Positions 24,890 to 38,723 of a DNA stretch of 64,000 nucleotides are shown one piece after another (within the stretch, counting starts at the first letter, position 1; every line of letters starts with the position of its first letter). A program made the translations under genes and the position numbers. The DNA comes from Anisakis pegreffii (taxonomy: Eukaryota; Nematoda; Chromadorea; Rhabditida; Anisakidae), in the NCBI GenBank assembly GCA_035041965.1, contig JAPYMA010000618.1, forward strand, positions 331,295-395,294, read 5' to 3'. The notes below the pieces were generated by a model that saw only the letters and a program-made list of their open reading frames with translations, searched no databases and was not told the DNA's origin.

Positions 24890-27391
24890 ACATTTGAATG
24901 TTTTATCTATGGATTAATTCGAAATAGCACAGCACCAGCACTAAGATCGATCTCAACAACAATCGTGCAAATACAATTCGAAGAAAAGTTCAAAATGCTC
25001 AAGTGGTATGGTAACGTTTATATTGGTGTGCTCTGAAAAAAGAAATCACGTATTCAAACATGTGCATGTTACTATAATACTACTCACAGCAAAAACATCA
25101 ACCAGCAATGCTGACTAACTCGAAACTCGAAAATTCTTTCAATTCCATGCTCAGTAAAAATCACCGCTCTTTATAAGACAGCAACAATACTGTTAGAAAA
25201 CAAATTCACAACTGCTGCACGCACAGACACCTCTCGTTTTTTCCTCCTTACCACTGAGTTAATCCGATGTGAATGAGGAAAAACTGCAAACACTGAAAAA
25301 CTGCAAAACTCTTGCCATTTACTCCTTGCTGTCTCACTGCTTTTCTTTCTGCCTCAATTTTTCCCATTAAACGAACTCATTTCCTTAATCGGTTTGTCTC
25401 CTCCTTACCTTGTTTTTTTTCCACTTAAAATGGTTGCACAATTTGATAAAACCGAAATATTTGGCTGTCTACTAAATTTGTTGCAACAACAACTTCCTCC
25501 CTGTAATCGATGAAAATAATTGAAAAACATTGAGCAAAGCGAACAGAGGAAACGAACAACGAAAAGCGAAAGTCTGATGACCGAACGAACAGTTAGTGCA
25601 CTCATATTGAATGATGCTTTCTTTCAGTTGATAATGTACTACCCCACGTCTTCTGCTCATCGAGTTTAACGATGACCATAATGTAAATGTACTCGCGTAT
25701 TCGTTCAACAACCACGCCTCTAAACATCCACCCAAATCCTCAGATATCCTCTTGCAAATGAATACCAAGAAGAGATCATCATGATAGTGTGATGTGACGT
25801 TTGTTATTTACAACATCAGTTAGCTCATTTTTATTCACTTTACAAGTAATCAACTGCGACTGTCTGCTTTCTTCAGCATTTTACTGGTCGTCTGATCCAA
25901 TTATGCAATAGTTACTGTAACTTTGAGCCGGCAAGTACGCGAATCGGATGAGAAATTAGGGAAAATTGAGCGAATGTGAGAAGGGAAAACGCTTCCTTCT
26001 GAGACGATGGAATTTTGAAAATGTTGAAAATTCGAGGTGGAAATTCTCATCTAACGGTAGAGTAAAGGGCACAACATGCCAGGGCAGTAAAACGCCACAG
26101 TAAAGGGCAATAATCTGTATATCCTCACACCCAAATAAGGGTGTTCATGTGTAAAGGTGACGTTTTTGTCGTAATTCCAATAGAATTGCTTTCATGAGAC
26201 GATGAAACATTTACAAAATTCGTGATCCTTTCAGTGAAATTTTTTGTGGAGTGCAATTATGCACACTGACTTCTAGGATCTACTTCTCTCATATGAACAC
26301 ATTCACAACTCTTCACCTGAAAAATTTATGTTGTCCTCGCGTGACGAAGTTCTGTGTTCTGTGTTGGTCTTAAAACTTCATCCATGGTTTATTAAAAACA
26401 CTCAAGAAAACGCTTAGATTGATAAAGGATATATCGATTGTATCCTTATCATTACAATACGCATATTATTCAGTCACCGACTTCTCATTCACATGAAACC
26501 GTGAACTTTCTACCTTGACACGTCATCAGAACCCTTTGATATTTTTTTGTGCGAATGAGAAGAAATTTCATAGAGCTGTTAGAACAAAACGAGCATTTTT
26601 CGTAGCTCAGTTTTGTGAACGAGTTGTTGTCATTTAACTTTTGAAGTTTTTTTCATCACTTTTCAAAAAAATCTTCTCACGTCTGAAATTCCTTGATACC
26701 TGAATGCAGCATTTCAGGGAATTGACGAAAAAGATGAAGAGATTTTATGCTAGGAAAATATTTCTATTTCTGAATGGCTGACTGGATAGTTGGGAGAATG
26801 TCATTTGTGCCAAATGCTCAGACAAGGCTGAATGTTCAAACGAGTCGGCTTTTGCAATGGATTTTGAACTGCTGCATGAAATAATAGCTGAAAAGGGTAC
26901 TTGATTAAAATTCTCGACTGGGCGAGATCATTTCGTTAGATTCGTCGAGATCATTTCGTTCATATTCCGCTTTAGAAGAACAACGAACAAAAAATATACA
27001 ATAGTATTGGAAACAAAATCAATTGAATAGATATATCATTGACTGATTAATTGATTACGTCACAGAATCGCTGATTGACTGATAGACATGTAACATCGTA
27101 AGCGGATATTCTGAATAAGACATGAATATGCATCCTACTGAATCAACTGTATTTATGTTCATTGTAACTGATCGTGAAGTGTTCAGTGAAACGCACGTAG
27201 CAAATGCCATAAAAAACCCTCGCATCCAACAAAACTGCTTTGCATTCCTTGCAGTTACTCAATGAGCAAGTGTTCATTATGTCTTTACGCAAGTCCAATT
27301 CCAGCGAACCTATCATCACATCATCCGAACGTTATTCCCAGCGACGGCGCTACTATGACGGAGTATTTCCGCACTCACTGCCCACTGAGAT
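24890..27391. other. Intergenic region
   Basis: AT-rich. Minus-strand frames around 25405-25768 overlap each other and have no splice or domain support. Nothing else was recognised. Confidence 0.35.
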
Positions 27392-29597
27392 TTATCCGCT
27401 GTTCTTTAAACCCGTTGAGATACTCGAGCATTCGCCATCCGAACTATAAGGTGAAATCGCATTCGCCAGATCTAAAATCAGCACTGCCTCACCCGTTTCA
27501 GCAAATTACCTTCATTAAGTTTGTTGAATATTTGTAGTGAAATACTGAAAACGTGAAACTTGATGAAGTTTTACAAAAAAAAAGAGGACAAACAGAAAAA
27601 TTTCGCTTCCTCGTTTTTTCTTTACATGCAAATTTTCCAGCCAAAGTGAAATTTCCTATCAGTTTTCAATTCTTTCATTTCATATTCGACCCGAAAAAAA
27701 ACTCACTCGTTCACATAGATTGACTGACGTCAATAATGATTGATGAATATTAGTCAAGCACTGCTATCGGATGAGCATTGACTGAATCAAAGTGCTTACC
27801 CAAACGTACTACAACGAGGTTGATTGGTTGGATGTTATGGACGATTTCTGTGAAGAAGTTTTCGAAAAGCACTTAAAAATAAACAATGAAGCTCGAAACC
27901 AATCTCCTCATAATCCGTTCGTTTATATTAACTAACTTTCAAAACAATCGCAAAAATAAACTTTGACTGTTGTTCAACGAATACAGAGCATAGACCACGA
28001 TGGGTATCACGAAGATGGATAAGTTGCAGAAATAATCCAAAAACAAATCAACTGAAATTCTTCAGAAGTTCGAACAAAATCGTTTTATTTCTCATTGATT
28101 CCACCTAAAAATTAACATCATTTATGATAGTGTAGAGGAGAATGTTTGTTATATCGATGCCTCAATCGTTGGTTCATCTTTATTTATATTTGCTGAGGAT
28201 ATTGGAGTGATCATTATTATTGTATTTCAAAACATTCGCATGACCTTTGAACACATTTCTATTGATGGTGGCTCGGAAAACCTAAAATGATTCCTCTAAT
28301 CATGGAACATACTACTTTTCCAGGAAAGGCACATCATCAGTCATTTATGAAAATGCATTCCAGATTAGAATCACTAGTGCATGGCAAAATATTAATAGCA
28401 ATAAACGACAGCCATAAAATTTCATTTGAAACTTCATAAAAGCAAACTGTGACGGTGATTACTCATTATTGGAGGGTGCTGACGAACTCGAAGCATTCCT
28501 CTGGCAACTTTCTCGGAATACGAAAGCAATTAATGTCGGCATTTCATTCGTTCGGCTGTCAGCGAGGCGGTTCAGTAAACAGAACACATCACTTTGCAAA
28601 TACATGTTCACTAATCACTAGCCTAAAAGCCTTCAAACATTTGGCATTTCCTTGTGAAACGTACTTTCGCTTTTTTGCCACTGAACTTACTCCTAAGGAA
28701 CGTCTATAGTTTTTCATCAAGGCGCAACAAACGTTGGACAATGATAGTGATGAAAACGACAGCAATAACCTCAGGGATTCCGCTGAATATGCTGCCGGAA
28801 TGTTTAAGATCAGTGGTAGATCTCAATGAATCAAAATTTCAGTCTTGAAGACCGAAAAATAATTTAGTCAGTTATAAAAATTTCAAGATTGGAGTAATTT
28901 TTGATTCTTTTACGGTCTCTTTTAGCCATCTGACGACTTAAGTGATCGATGGAAGAAAATTTTGATTTTTCCATATGCTTTATGGAAATTGATTAAATTG
29001 ATACTGGTGAAGAAGCATTCAGTCACTCAGGAAATATTCATGCAAAATGACTTTAATTATTACTATGAAATATCACATGTATTCATAACTAATTTCTCTC
29101 CATATCCATCAAAAAAGATCAATTCGTTCAGTGTGATCAAAAGCGATGAAGTGAACTCAACGTAATTAATATAGACCGGAAACCTTTTGATTTACCTTTT
29201 CCACTCAAGTTAAGTTCTTTTGATTTCATTTTGATTTCACTCAAGTTGAGTTCTCTATTCGATTTCCTTCTTAAAAGTTGTCACTTAAAACGGATTCATT
29301 CCATTATAGAGTCATAATGTGCTACTGTGGCTGTGAGTATATATATATATAATATATCTAATAGTAAGTATTTACGCATACGTTTCTGATAAGCAAATTC
29401 AACACTGGTTAATAGTATTATGAAATGTGAGAAAGTGGGTCTTGTTTTCGTTTAGTTTTGCATTATTCAGTAAGATGTTGGCCATCAAGTAGCATCCGTC
29501 TCTGCTTGTGCTTCCTCATAGCTATCCATTTATCACACTCACCTAGATAGATCATCACACATTCGTTTGCAGCACCATAAATATAACATATAATTAA
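27392..29597 (-). CDS. Candidate multi-exon gene of unknown function (3' part)
   Basis: Five short exons join in consistent phases: 29543-29597, 28691-28782, 28245-28281, 27800-27847 and 27392-27471. Donors are GTGAGT, GTAAGT, GTCATG and GTAAGC. Acceptors include ATATTCAG, CATTTTAG, CTTCACAG and GATTTTAG. The product contains IICYIYGAANECVMIYL, ESLRLLLSFSSLSLSNVCCA, LMKNYRRSLG, VFRATINRNVFK, IVHNIQPINLVVVRL and a Ser-rich tail (LANAISPYSSDGECSSISTG). The first two exons are hydrophobic enough to be membrane segments. Chance agreement of five phases is unlikely but each exon is short. The 5' end is unknown; a possible further exon with a membrane-like stretch lies at about 31010-31100. The antisense strand of two exons also looks open (see rejected items). 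No family recognised. Confidence 0.35.
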
Positions 29598-31796
29598 CTA
29601 ACTCAACACAATAATCACATCAATCTATCATCCGTCTCTAAATCCGTCAATGAATAATTTACTGCGAACTCGAATTATTGTTTATCTTCTTCGATTCTTC
29701 TCACTTCATCCTTCCCATTCAGAAACAGTTTATTCGTTTCAAAAATAACAGTTTATTTATTCGTTTCAAAATGAAATTGACGGTTGGCACCCTTCTCTAA
29801 GCATATCTTTGCCAGATTTCATATGATCTGTGTGGATGGATCAATGCATCCATCGGATAACAGCAAATTATTGTGTTCATCAAGTCAACAAGTTTCATGC
29901 CATTCTATCGCATATTTTCATGAATCTGCGTGATACGCATGTATATCTTTTAAAAAATATACGTGTCTAAAGAAGAGCCTGTTTGATTCAAGAGTAGAGT
30001 GTCCAATGATGCGAAATAAAATTCTTTGAAACTCAAAATTCAGATGAAATGTGAGTCTTGAAAAAATTTCGCAGATATTTTTCAATGACTTTGAATTACG
30101 GTAATATTCGCCAGAGGTTGACAAATGATGTACCGTTTCTTTTTGCTGAAAACACACTGGAGGCAATAATACACCATCATGTTGAACATCGGAACGAGGG
30201 AGATAAATTTTTGGTTGTCACAATTGATTTTTTACAAACTTTTCATAAACATTCGAGAGTGATACCGCACGAAGTCTCCAAATGAGATCATCTGAAATAC
30301 TCGAATCAAGATATTTGACAATAAACGATTTTCAAGTCAACACGAATGCGGATTGCTAGGATTCAGTGTTGTATACTGCTAAATGGGAACAGAACACATA
30401 TCCTCTAGAGGTGGACGGAGCCAGATACATAGTTATACACAATAGAACGATAATTTCACAATGTCCCCAAAATATTCCTCGAACACACGAATATTTTGGA
30501 TGGGTAATAGAATCATGCACACGCAGACAATGTTATGAAATTCTCGACACCATTTCCACTCGTATCTTTCAGAAAGAGTGTCTGACTGCAACATCATTTT
30601 ATCTATAAGAGTGTATCACCCAGAAGCTGCATGAAGAATCTTTTAAGTAAAAATTTTATTTCACACATTGAAGTTCACCGAAAATGATCATTTACAGGTA
30701 ACTCAAAAGATTCAATTCAAAAAGATTTCAATATGTTGTCATTGACATTGTGATAAAGATGAAATACACGAACATTTCCATGTGGAAGTTAAATTGAACT
30801 GAAAAATGAAAATAGCGAAAGCAATTCCATTACAAGCAAACAAATTCAAGACAATGAAGTGAATAGCGCAGTGAAAAAGTAATAAAAGTTATCATTCAAA
30901 CAGATGCATGTAACTTCATTGATTCAAAAGGAACCTGGCTACAAAAAAATGATGACACATTCAATTCAGATAATCAAATTCCATGAATTCGTGATATCGT
31001 CAACATACAAAGCACATATTCCACATAAAAGAAAGCTTAACACATGAACACAACGTTCTTCTCGCACAAGCAAGACATTATTCACATAGGAACACTGAAA
31101 CACTGAAATGAAATGAAAATTTGATTGCGAAGATGAAAGTTGCAGTTCAATTGTGAGCAATAGCAAATGACTGACGTAGAACATTGAAAAACGTTGACAA
31201 CATCAAATTAATTAATGTACAATCGATATGAACTGTTAAGGGGGCAAGATATGAGAGTTTGTTTGTAATATGGAACTCATTCGCTGAATGTTTCTATTTT
31301 CGAGTCTAATTCCCAAATTCAACGAAAAACAGGCCAGGCTAGAACTATGCCATTCGTATCAATGAGTTTCAGTACTAATATTCCCAAATTTCGGATAAAA
31401 TTGTTTCTTAGTTTAGATTTGTATTGACTGTAATTTTAATGCCGTTGTCTTTGCGGCAATGCGAGTGGCTAAAAAACATCCGTGGGAAATCATTTCTTTG
31501 GTGGGAATACAATAAAACGATGGGACGATTATGGAATAGGATATGAACAAAATGGAACATTCAACAGTGAAACACGCATAAATTCTAGGCAAGATTCTAC
31601 CATTGATTAATACAACTAATTAAGAAAATTTTAAAAAAAGATATTGAAGTGGATTACACGAAATAAATTTACAGAAATTATTCAAGCATAAAACCAAAAC
31701 GATCGTTGATCAATAAGTACGCGTCTTTGCACCTGAGTGAGAACGATTCAATTGGATTTAAGTAATGAAGCGATATCACAGGATGATACGATAGGG
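29598..31796. other. Intergenic region with no supported gene
   Basis: Contains a short TA microsatellite at about 29340-29360. Plus-strand frames at 30058-30608 and a hydrophobic minus-strand frame at 30966-31184 are present. The latter has a TTTCAG acceptor and a GTATGT donor (CSYVNNVLLVREERCVHVL) and could be an isolated exon. Nothing was assigned. Confidence 0.35.
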
Positions 31797-34700
31797 TCAG
31801 TAGTTGTGAGGATATGCCGGATACGACTGAGGACCACCTCCAGCTTGCGATGGATAATTATAGCCCTGTCCTGACGGGACATAGCCTACACCCGGTTGTG
31901 CACTCGGATAACCTTGTTGTTGAACTGCTGATTGTTGAGGATATTCTGAGAAGACTGAAATACGAATCGTTTCATTCGATACCTGCTCACCTGCTCCCGA
32001 TAAGATTTTCAGATATATATCGTGTTGAAATACCAAAATTGATTAGGATGAAGGATTTGCTGAATGATTACGATGGAAATAGTGTCAAAAAATTTCATCA
32101 ATTCAATTTAAATAACCTGAAGGTGAGAGCTTTGAAGACATTAAAGAGAGATTTGAGTGGAGGAGCGATGAAAAGTTGAAAGAGATGAAAAAAACGCTGA
32201 CCCGTGGTGGCATCAGTGGCATATTTGTTGCTTGTGTAAGTAACATTCCGGTTATCATCGTTATCATTGTACTTAGAGGTAGGTAAACAACAGTCAAAGG
32301 CTGAACGGAAGAAGCGATATGCGAGACAACAACAACAACACATCAGCAATAGAATCGCCACAAGTACACTAAAACACTGAAATTGAATAACATCAACGAA
32401 TTTCGAATCGCTCTCAAATTTTTCTCGTCTGAGATCACAAAATTCCATCTTCAAGACGAAAACATTGAACTCAAAATTTGTGCATTACCGCTTCGTAAGG
32501 TGACACGATATGTTATTATAGCAAGCTGAAACCTTCATCTGAACTATATGACACGATAGCTAAACTAGGGGGAAATCTCCTCAAATGGTAGAGTAGCACA
32601 ACGGTCTTTGGATATATTCGGCTAGAAACTAACTACACTCTATACACCTGAAACTCTGGTCTATAAGCCACATATTGTATGAAAAAGCTATTGCATAGGT
32701 TCTCGAATCCATCCGACTGTAAGAATCAGCGAGAGAATGAACCTTCTCATTCAATTTGTTTGGAAACTGAAGTGAATCGAAAGGATTCACTTACTGTGAA
32801 GCTATAATATCATCGCAATCGAGCTAATAAATTTCAGCGATGATAAGTCACGAAAGAATAATCACTCAAGATAAATTGAAATAGAACACACCCGAATGCG
32901 ATACCAGCATATGAAGTTCCCGATGATTGTCCTGCCGAGTTGGTGTTACCACCTGTAGAAACCTGAGGAGGTGCTGCACAACAATCAGTACCACAACAAA
33001 CCTCTGTACCACTTTTGCAACTCCACACAATTGTTTTTGGTTTCGAACCATCTTGGTATTGAATCTAAACATTCGATAAAAACATTGATGAGACAAGAAG
33101 AGTCTAAATGACGGGAAAAAACAACACTGAAAGAATCCTTAGTTCAAATATTAGCTTTTAAATACAAAGATTAACAATTGAAGAAACTCAATAAGGTTGA
33201 TTACTGAAGGTAATTCAAACCGTGATAGTTCAGCATCTAACATATCGTAACGAAATGGAGCTTAGAGAATTTGAAAACAGACTATCAGATGTGTTGAGAA
33301 ATAAGTGATTGAGGCTCATAAATGGATCATTCATTATAAAGGCATCCTTCAATGTGAGCTTTTTTTTAAAGGAATAACGAAACAGTTAATGCAGACCTCC
33401 ATACATAATGATCAAATTCAATAAAATCGCAGTGGATTATCCCTCAACCAAATACGAAAAATCCAATTTCTTATTACACGTATTCTTATATGAAGATAAT
33501 GGAAGATACAACGGTAGGATAATTTTCATGCGTATATTCACGGAACGAACATTTGATAGCAATTGATCTGGTGATGGCGTTGTTGGTGTTGGGCTTTGTG
33601 TGGTAGCCGTTTCATTGTCCACTCCTTCAGATACTGCTGCTGATGGTGCAGCGGTTGTTGTGGACGCCTGAACAATGTGAACTGTTGCTTAAGTTTTGTT
33701 GCTTCTCGGAGTTGATGAACACCGAAAAGTTGATGAATTTTTCTTTTGTTTTGCGAGAATATGCGGAAACTGAACACTGAGCAAGTACATAAATGACAAA
33801 CTTGAGCAGTTTGCTTGATCAATTGGTCGAGAGGCATCGAGCACATAAACTGTCCACTGGTCTGCTGATAGTTCTTCTCATCGAAGTAATACGGGCGATC
33901 GTTGATGTGGAACGGATGTGAGGCCGAATGGATGATTGCCTTACAATTTGGAGAAAGCATATTTCGAGGTCAGATATTAGATGAGGTTAATTTGCATTCA
34001 CATATTGGTGGAAAATGAATGAAGAAGCACTGGTAACATTTCAATCAAGAATCATAGAGCGATCAAAATTTTGAAATATTCTCAAAATGTGTGACGATTC
34101 GAGCGGATTTGTGATATTTCCACATACATGAGTATGCATCTTCATGAAGGAATGCAAAGGAACATCCTAGAATCCAGAATATTGCTGGAAATTCTTGAAT
34201 TATTAACCTTGCCGAGCTCATAGGTGACAACGCCGCCAAGTGCACCCAATGCACCGGCCGCTAATGCCGTCTTGAATTGACTTCCTCGTGAGAGTGAACC
34301 AGGACCCGTTCCTGTGTTAAACCTTCAAAACAATACGTTTTTCAACTACCGCGTTAACCAGATTCCTCTTCAAAATTTTGAAACTGATCTCAATATGACT
34401 TATTCGGCTTGATTTTCGCCAAAATGTATTGTTGACTTCATCATAATCATCATAAATCGATGCTACCTCTTGCTAGCTGAGAAATTATAAGTAATCCAGC
34501 TGGTCGCATAGTTTTTGAAGCCAAAAACTGCATATTCAATTTGTGAAGCCAAAATGGAGCTCATGATAAAATTCCATCAATACATCCATTTAAATGCATG
34601 AGTGCATTGATGACTATTAAGTACAAACTGAAAAATGCAGCAACAAAAAAGAAATCGCCTTTGAAAGTTGAACGATAAAGGCTGAGCAAAAAATGAGCTC

Positions 34701-35753
34701 GATTTAATCACGAATCGTGACAGTGACGATAATGAGGCGATATTTAATCATCGTAAAGTGAACTTAATATCCCTTTCAAATAAACATCTAGCAGATAGCA
34801 ACATAAAAAGAAATGTCTTCGATAATCCAGGCAGTGCAGTTGACGACAGGACGATAAGAAATGCTGTCCATTCAATTTAGTGCAAAACTATCTAACGTAC
34901 TGATCAATTCTTGGACGAAATTGAAATTTATTGACTACACTTATAAAAATATTCCACTCATTCAGCACACAAACTATCTAATTGCAACGAGTGATACCTC
35001 ATTTCAAATGATACTCCTCAAAATTGTCGTTTTAATATGAACGATCAAATCGCCTTGCTTATATTACTCTTAAAACTGAAAACATCCATGAAAAACTCGT
35101 TTATGAGGCAACGTTATCGCTCTCCTATGAAATGAAAGTTTCATAAAAAGAAACGGCAGTTTCATGACACAACTGAGTCAAACTTATTGGACAATCATCC
35201 ATTTTGATTAGTGCTCAAAGCACCAAAACAAAAATAACAATCAAATGAGAACAACGATCTACCCGCCAGGATGGCCATATCCTTGGTGGCCAGGATGAAC
35301 ACCACCACCCATTGGTTGATTCGGGTGATATCCTCCGCCGGGTTGGCCAGGACGAGAGCCAGCCGGTTGATTCGGATGAACCGCATGAACAGGCACCTAA
35401 AATTTTGTGAACATTGTTGAAAACTGCTATTTCATTTTTGCAAAATCTAAAACTCTTCAGCAGGAAAGCATTGCGACGTAAATTTCTTTTGAGAGATTCG
35501 AATTGACAGAACAAATGATAAGGTTCACCCGAAAAAGATATAGCACAACTAAAGAATCGACCTGATGAGGGGGTATATGGCCGCTTGATGACGGTATTGA
35601 TGGCCTATTGGCAGGTGGTCGTCCTGCAACAACACTGGTACGCGCTGAACTCGAGCCTCGTGGAGGACTGCCGATTTTTACTCGTCGACTCTCGACTACA
35701 GTAGATAGGAAGAGTAACGCTGAGAGGAACACGGCTTTAGACATCCTGTGCAT
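31797..35753 (-). CDS. CX-module membrane protein with Gly/Pro-rich N-terminus, 8 exons, 397 aa
   Basis: Exons: 35562-35753, 35263-35396, 34208-34322, 33802-33939, 33542-33667, 32892-33064, 32202-32368, 31797-31945. They total 1194 nt in one frame. A signal peptide (SKAVFLSALLFLSTVVES) is followed by a Pro/Gly/His-rich low-complexity region (HPNQPAGSRPGQPGGGYHPN). Next is a small Gly/Ala segment, TALAAGALGALGGVVTYELG, like that of nematode CX proteins. The CX module follows: RPYYFDEKNYQ, GQFMCSMPLDQLI, a Thr/Pro-rich insert, then TIVWSCKSGTEVCCGTDCC. One transmembrane helix (GVLVAILLLMCCCCCLAYRF, Cys-rich at its inner end) leads to a cytoplasmic tail rich in Tyr, Pro, Gln and Gly. The function of CX proteins is not known. 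Two acceptors are AAG rather than CAG (before 34322 and 33939). The start may be Met at 35753 or 35744. Confidence 0.85.
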
Positions 35754-38199
35754 CGTTGAAGAACTGCAACTGAAACATTTACCGATAAGATGCATTCAGT
35801 TAAAGATATGCGCTTCTGTTATATTATACGCGCGATGCACATTCCAGTAATGATACGATGTGTTAGCAGTGTGATTGATGGATGTTGCTGTGAAAGAGCT
35901 CTTTGACTTATTTCACCAGATCCCTTCTCATTATCTTTTGATGGAGTTGATGATAGCACATTAAATGCAACGACAGATTCTTTTCAGCTCTAATCTGTTC
36001 TGTTTTTTTAGTTCGACATCGATCGCAAACAATGAATCGAATCGCAAAAGTTGATTCATAATCGAAAATCGCCTGCTCACACAAATTTACACGCAAAAAT
36101 TAATGTATTTGCATAAAAAACAATGAATTTCAGCGAAACGCTCAAAAATTCATTGTGGTATCATCATATCACTGCTCTTCAATTGATGAAACTGTGCTTC
36201 TTGGATTGATATTCGAGTGAACAACGGGCGGAAGGAACTTCATTGACGAGGGCGATGGAAAACAACGAAAACGCGAGGCTGGTGAAAAAAAATTTTCAGA
36301 CGAAAAATTAAATGCAAAAATTTCCGAAGAACGATTCACGTTTCTAAACTGACGGTCATCTCCGAAGAGATGGTGACGATATCGATGAGAGGTAAATTTT
36401 AAAGGTTCTAGAGTAATTAACGAATGAATAAAATTAACGATTCATTCTGTTGAATGAACAACTGTCAATTCAATAAAACTGACAATAATTGACGATAAAT
36501 TTCATGCCATTTCGGATACCACAAACGTTTTGTGATAGATGAATGAGAAATTTGTTCGAAAACAAAAAAGTCTTTGCGAGTGCAAACGATAAAAATGAAC
36601 AGGCGAAGGTCATCAAAACATGATGACTATGACTAATGATAGCAAATAAGAGATTCGAGAGGAATTGACCCAGTCTGCGTCACATCGTTGCTTTCGTTTG
36701 AATGTGTGTCAACCCTCACCCAAATACCTCATACGTCACTCTTCTCATATCCATCCATATATCATTCGTTTTTGAGCAATCCACTCACCGTCATAACTCA
36801 TTTTCAACGAATCAAATGAATGAATAAATGCAAAATGACGTTCAAAAATATGTTCAATCGATGACAATGCAATTACGTTTCTGCATAACGCCTGTCACCA
36901 CCGCCAGATTAACACTTCCTGTAATTTGCCTTATTTACAAGAAGTGAATGGAATAAGTTGGTGGTGAACGCGGCAATGATATACTTAAGAAACCCGATAC
37001 GGCCTACTAGTAATAACTTCACTACAAACAATAACTTCACTAGAACTAGTCATACAATACAATGAATTCCGAAACCATTCAACTGAACGTTTTCGATGAA
37101 GAATGATCGATGGGAACCGATCGATTAAAAAACACTGATTATGAAATCAGCAATCTGCCAACACGCGAGTACTAATCAGTATTCTTGTATGCATATTTGC
37201 ATAAGCAATGAGCGATGCATGATATCGTCGTCAGTCATGCATGCATAACAAACAAACGTAATGCACAAGAATACAGTAAAATAGTAAAAACATAAGAAGA
37301 TAGAACACCAAAAATTGATTGTACAATTGAGAATTTTCACGTTAAGGTTGCTTGATAAAATAGATGTCGAATTTATGTCGTCGTAACGCACATAATATGG
37401 CACATGCAACATATTTATTCATTGTGCTGGAATGCCGAATCCATCAATTGGTTTGGTTGGTTCGTTGCAAGGCAACCAACGAAATGCATCATCAATTTAA
37501 TCATAAAAATCTCTAATACAACGTACAACCAGCGAATAGTGTGGACGAAGAATCAATCCAGTCAGAACAGAACTAAACTGAGCAACGCACAGAACTAAAT
37601 GTGTGCAGCGTGATCAAACGTTGTATTGCCTATTCATCGCAACATGCATACTAGATCTCATCTTTTTCTAAGAGACTCACGTCTTTGTTACTAACTAAAT
37701 CAAGAAAATCCACATTCATCAAACACTTTCCCTCTCACATTCAACTGTTCTATAAATCCTAACGAGTTTAATGAATCTTATTCGCATTTCGTAGTTCATA
37801 ACCGAACGAGAAAGAGGATTATGATTGGATGCTGCAGTAACAAGAACAGAGAGGATGAAAATCTATCAAGTTAGAACGAGCTGATTCAATGAGAAACTAT
37901 AAATGCGCTCGCTCGCTAGAAAATTTTCATGTGAAAATATGTCCGATTGCGTAATGTTGACTGAATCTACTCGCAAAATAATGAATCATAACGATGATGG
38001 AACGAACCAATGGGAATATGGAAACCTCACGGGAATGAAGTCAACTTCTCATAGAAATCTGACAACAACTGATTCACATCAAACAGGTTGTTACACGCAT
38101 CTGCCAACTGTTTCATTGGGAATGTTAAAGTTGACAGCGGAAGTTGTGATGACAGCGTTTGAAATGAACCTGATAATGATGATTTATTACATTTAGTGA
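35754..38199. other. Intergenic region upstream of the CX gene
   Basis: Presumed promoter region of the CX gene, AT-rich. A 97-codon plus-strand frame at 37903-38196 has mixed composition and no clear splice sites or family; it could be a chance frame. Confidence 0.35.
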
Positions 38200-38403
38200 A
38201 TCTTAACTGGTTGTCTGATCATCGGATTGTTTTTGTGCGTTTTGCTGTGCGTATTTTTGACACTTTTTTTGGTGGCTGTTCAAAAGCAAAATGATGATGA
38301 CCAAATTAAACAACACCCAAACAGATCCAGTTCTGTGTTTATTCAATTATCCACTCACTTTATTTCATCATCGGCGTCAACGTATCGCTACAAAAACACA
38401 TGA
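38200..38403 (+). CDS. Possible terminal exon with one transmembrane helix
   Basis: The plus strand is open for 67 codons and reads a clean hydrophobic helix (GCLIIGLFLCVLLCVFLTLF) followed by a polar tail (VAVQKQNDDDQIKQHPNRSS) and a stop. The inside-positive and acidic tail pattern fits a type I membrane protein C-terminus. No good acceptor fits the frame at its left end, and an overlapping frame is also open. Upstream exons were not found. Low confidence. Confidence 0.25.
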   Translation: MLTGCLIIGLFLCVLLCVFLTLFLVAVQKQNDDDQIKQHPNRSSSVFIQLSTHFISSSASTYRYKNT

Positions 38404-38596
38404 TTGGTTTTCATGATTAAGTGAATGAATGAATGTTCAGTGCTGTGTTTCGTTTATCAATAAACAATTCGGATATTGTTGAATCGTTGGAGTGAAATTT
38501 AAAGGCGATTATCACAACACATAGTGCATTCACATCATATTGTGGTCGTTTCATGATGAGTTCCATATCAATCAGTCATCATTCGTTCAACAAATG

Positions 38597-38723
38597 TACC
38601 TGGATTACCTGGATCGGCCAGGCTATCAAACGTTTATAACGTTGCTGGCCACAATGCTCGCGTTTCCGTGCACATTGTTTTAGCCTCAATTTGCGCCACC
38701 TCGCTGGCTAGGCGAGCAGGCCA
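38597..38723. repeat. 127-bp structured dispersed repeat, copy 1
   Basis: This segment matches 45453-45579 without gaps, with about 15 differences in 127 bp (88% identity), in the same orientation. It is GC-richer than its surroundings. It can fold as two hairpins. The first is ggccag (38616-38621) with ctggcc (38645-38650), closing an inner aacgtt-tat-aacgtt stem. The second is tgctcgc with gcgagca near the right end, extended by tggcc/ggcca. No internal pol III box or reading frame is evident. Confidence 0.75.

Noticed and set aside
27262..27537. Plus-strand frame with NPLRYSS resembling an NPxxY receptor motif
   Set aside because: There is no hydrophobic helix before the motif, and two other frames overlap. 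Coincidence is more likely.
27788..27936. Plus-strand peptide YYNEVDWLDVMDDFCEEVFE
   Set aside because: It looks like protein but lacks an acceptor or donor. The minus strand at the same place has CTTCACAG and GTAAGC sites in phase with neighbours, so the acidic plus reading is probably the antisense of NIQPINLVVVRL.
28440..28620. Plus-strand DGDYSLLEGADELEAFLWQL and minus-strand VFCLLNRLADSRTNEMPTLI
   Set aside because: Both strands read as plausible protein, but neither joins in phase with adjacent candidate exons.
30058..30608. Two plus-strand frames that might be a transposase or polymerase fragment
   Set aside because: No catalytic motif, terminal repeat or splice site is visible; composition is not distinctive.
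32690..32720. ggttctcgaatcc, resembling a tRNA T-loop
   Set aside because: No matching D-arm, anticodon arm or acceptor stem can be built around it on either strand.
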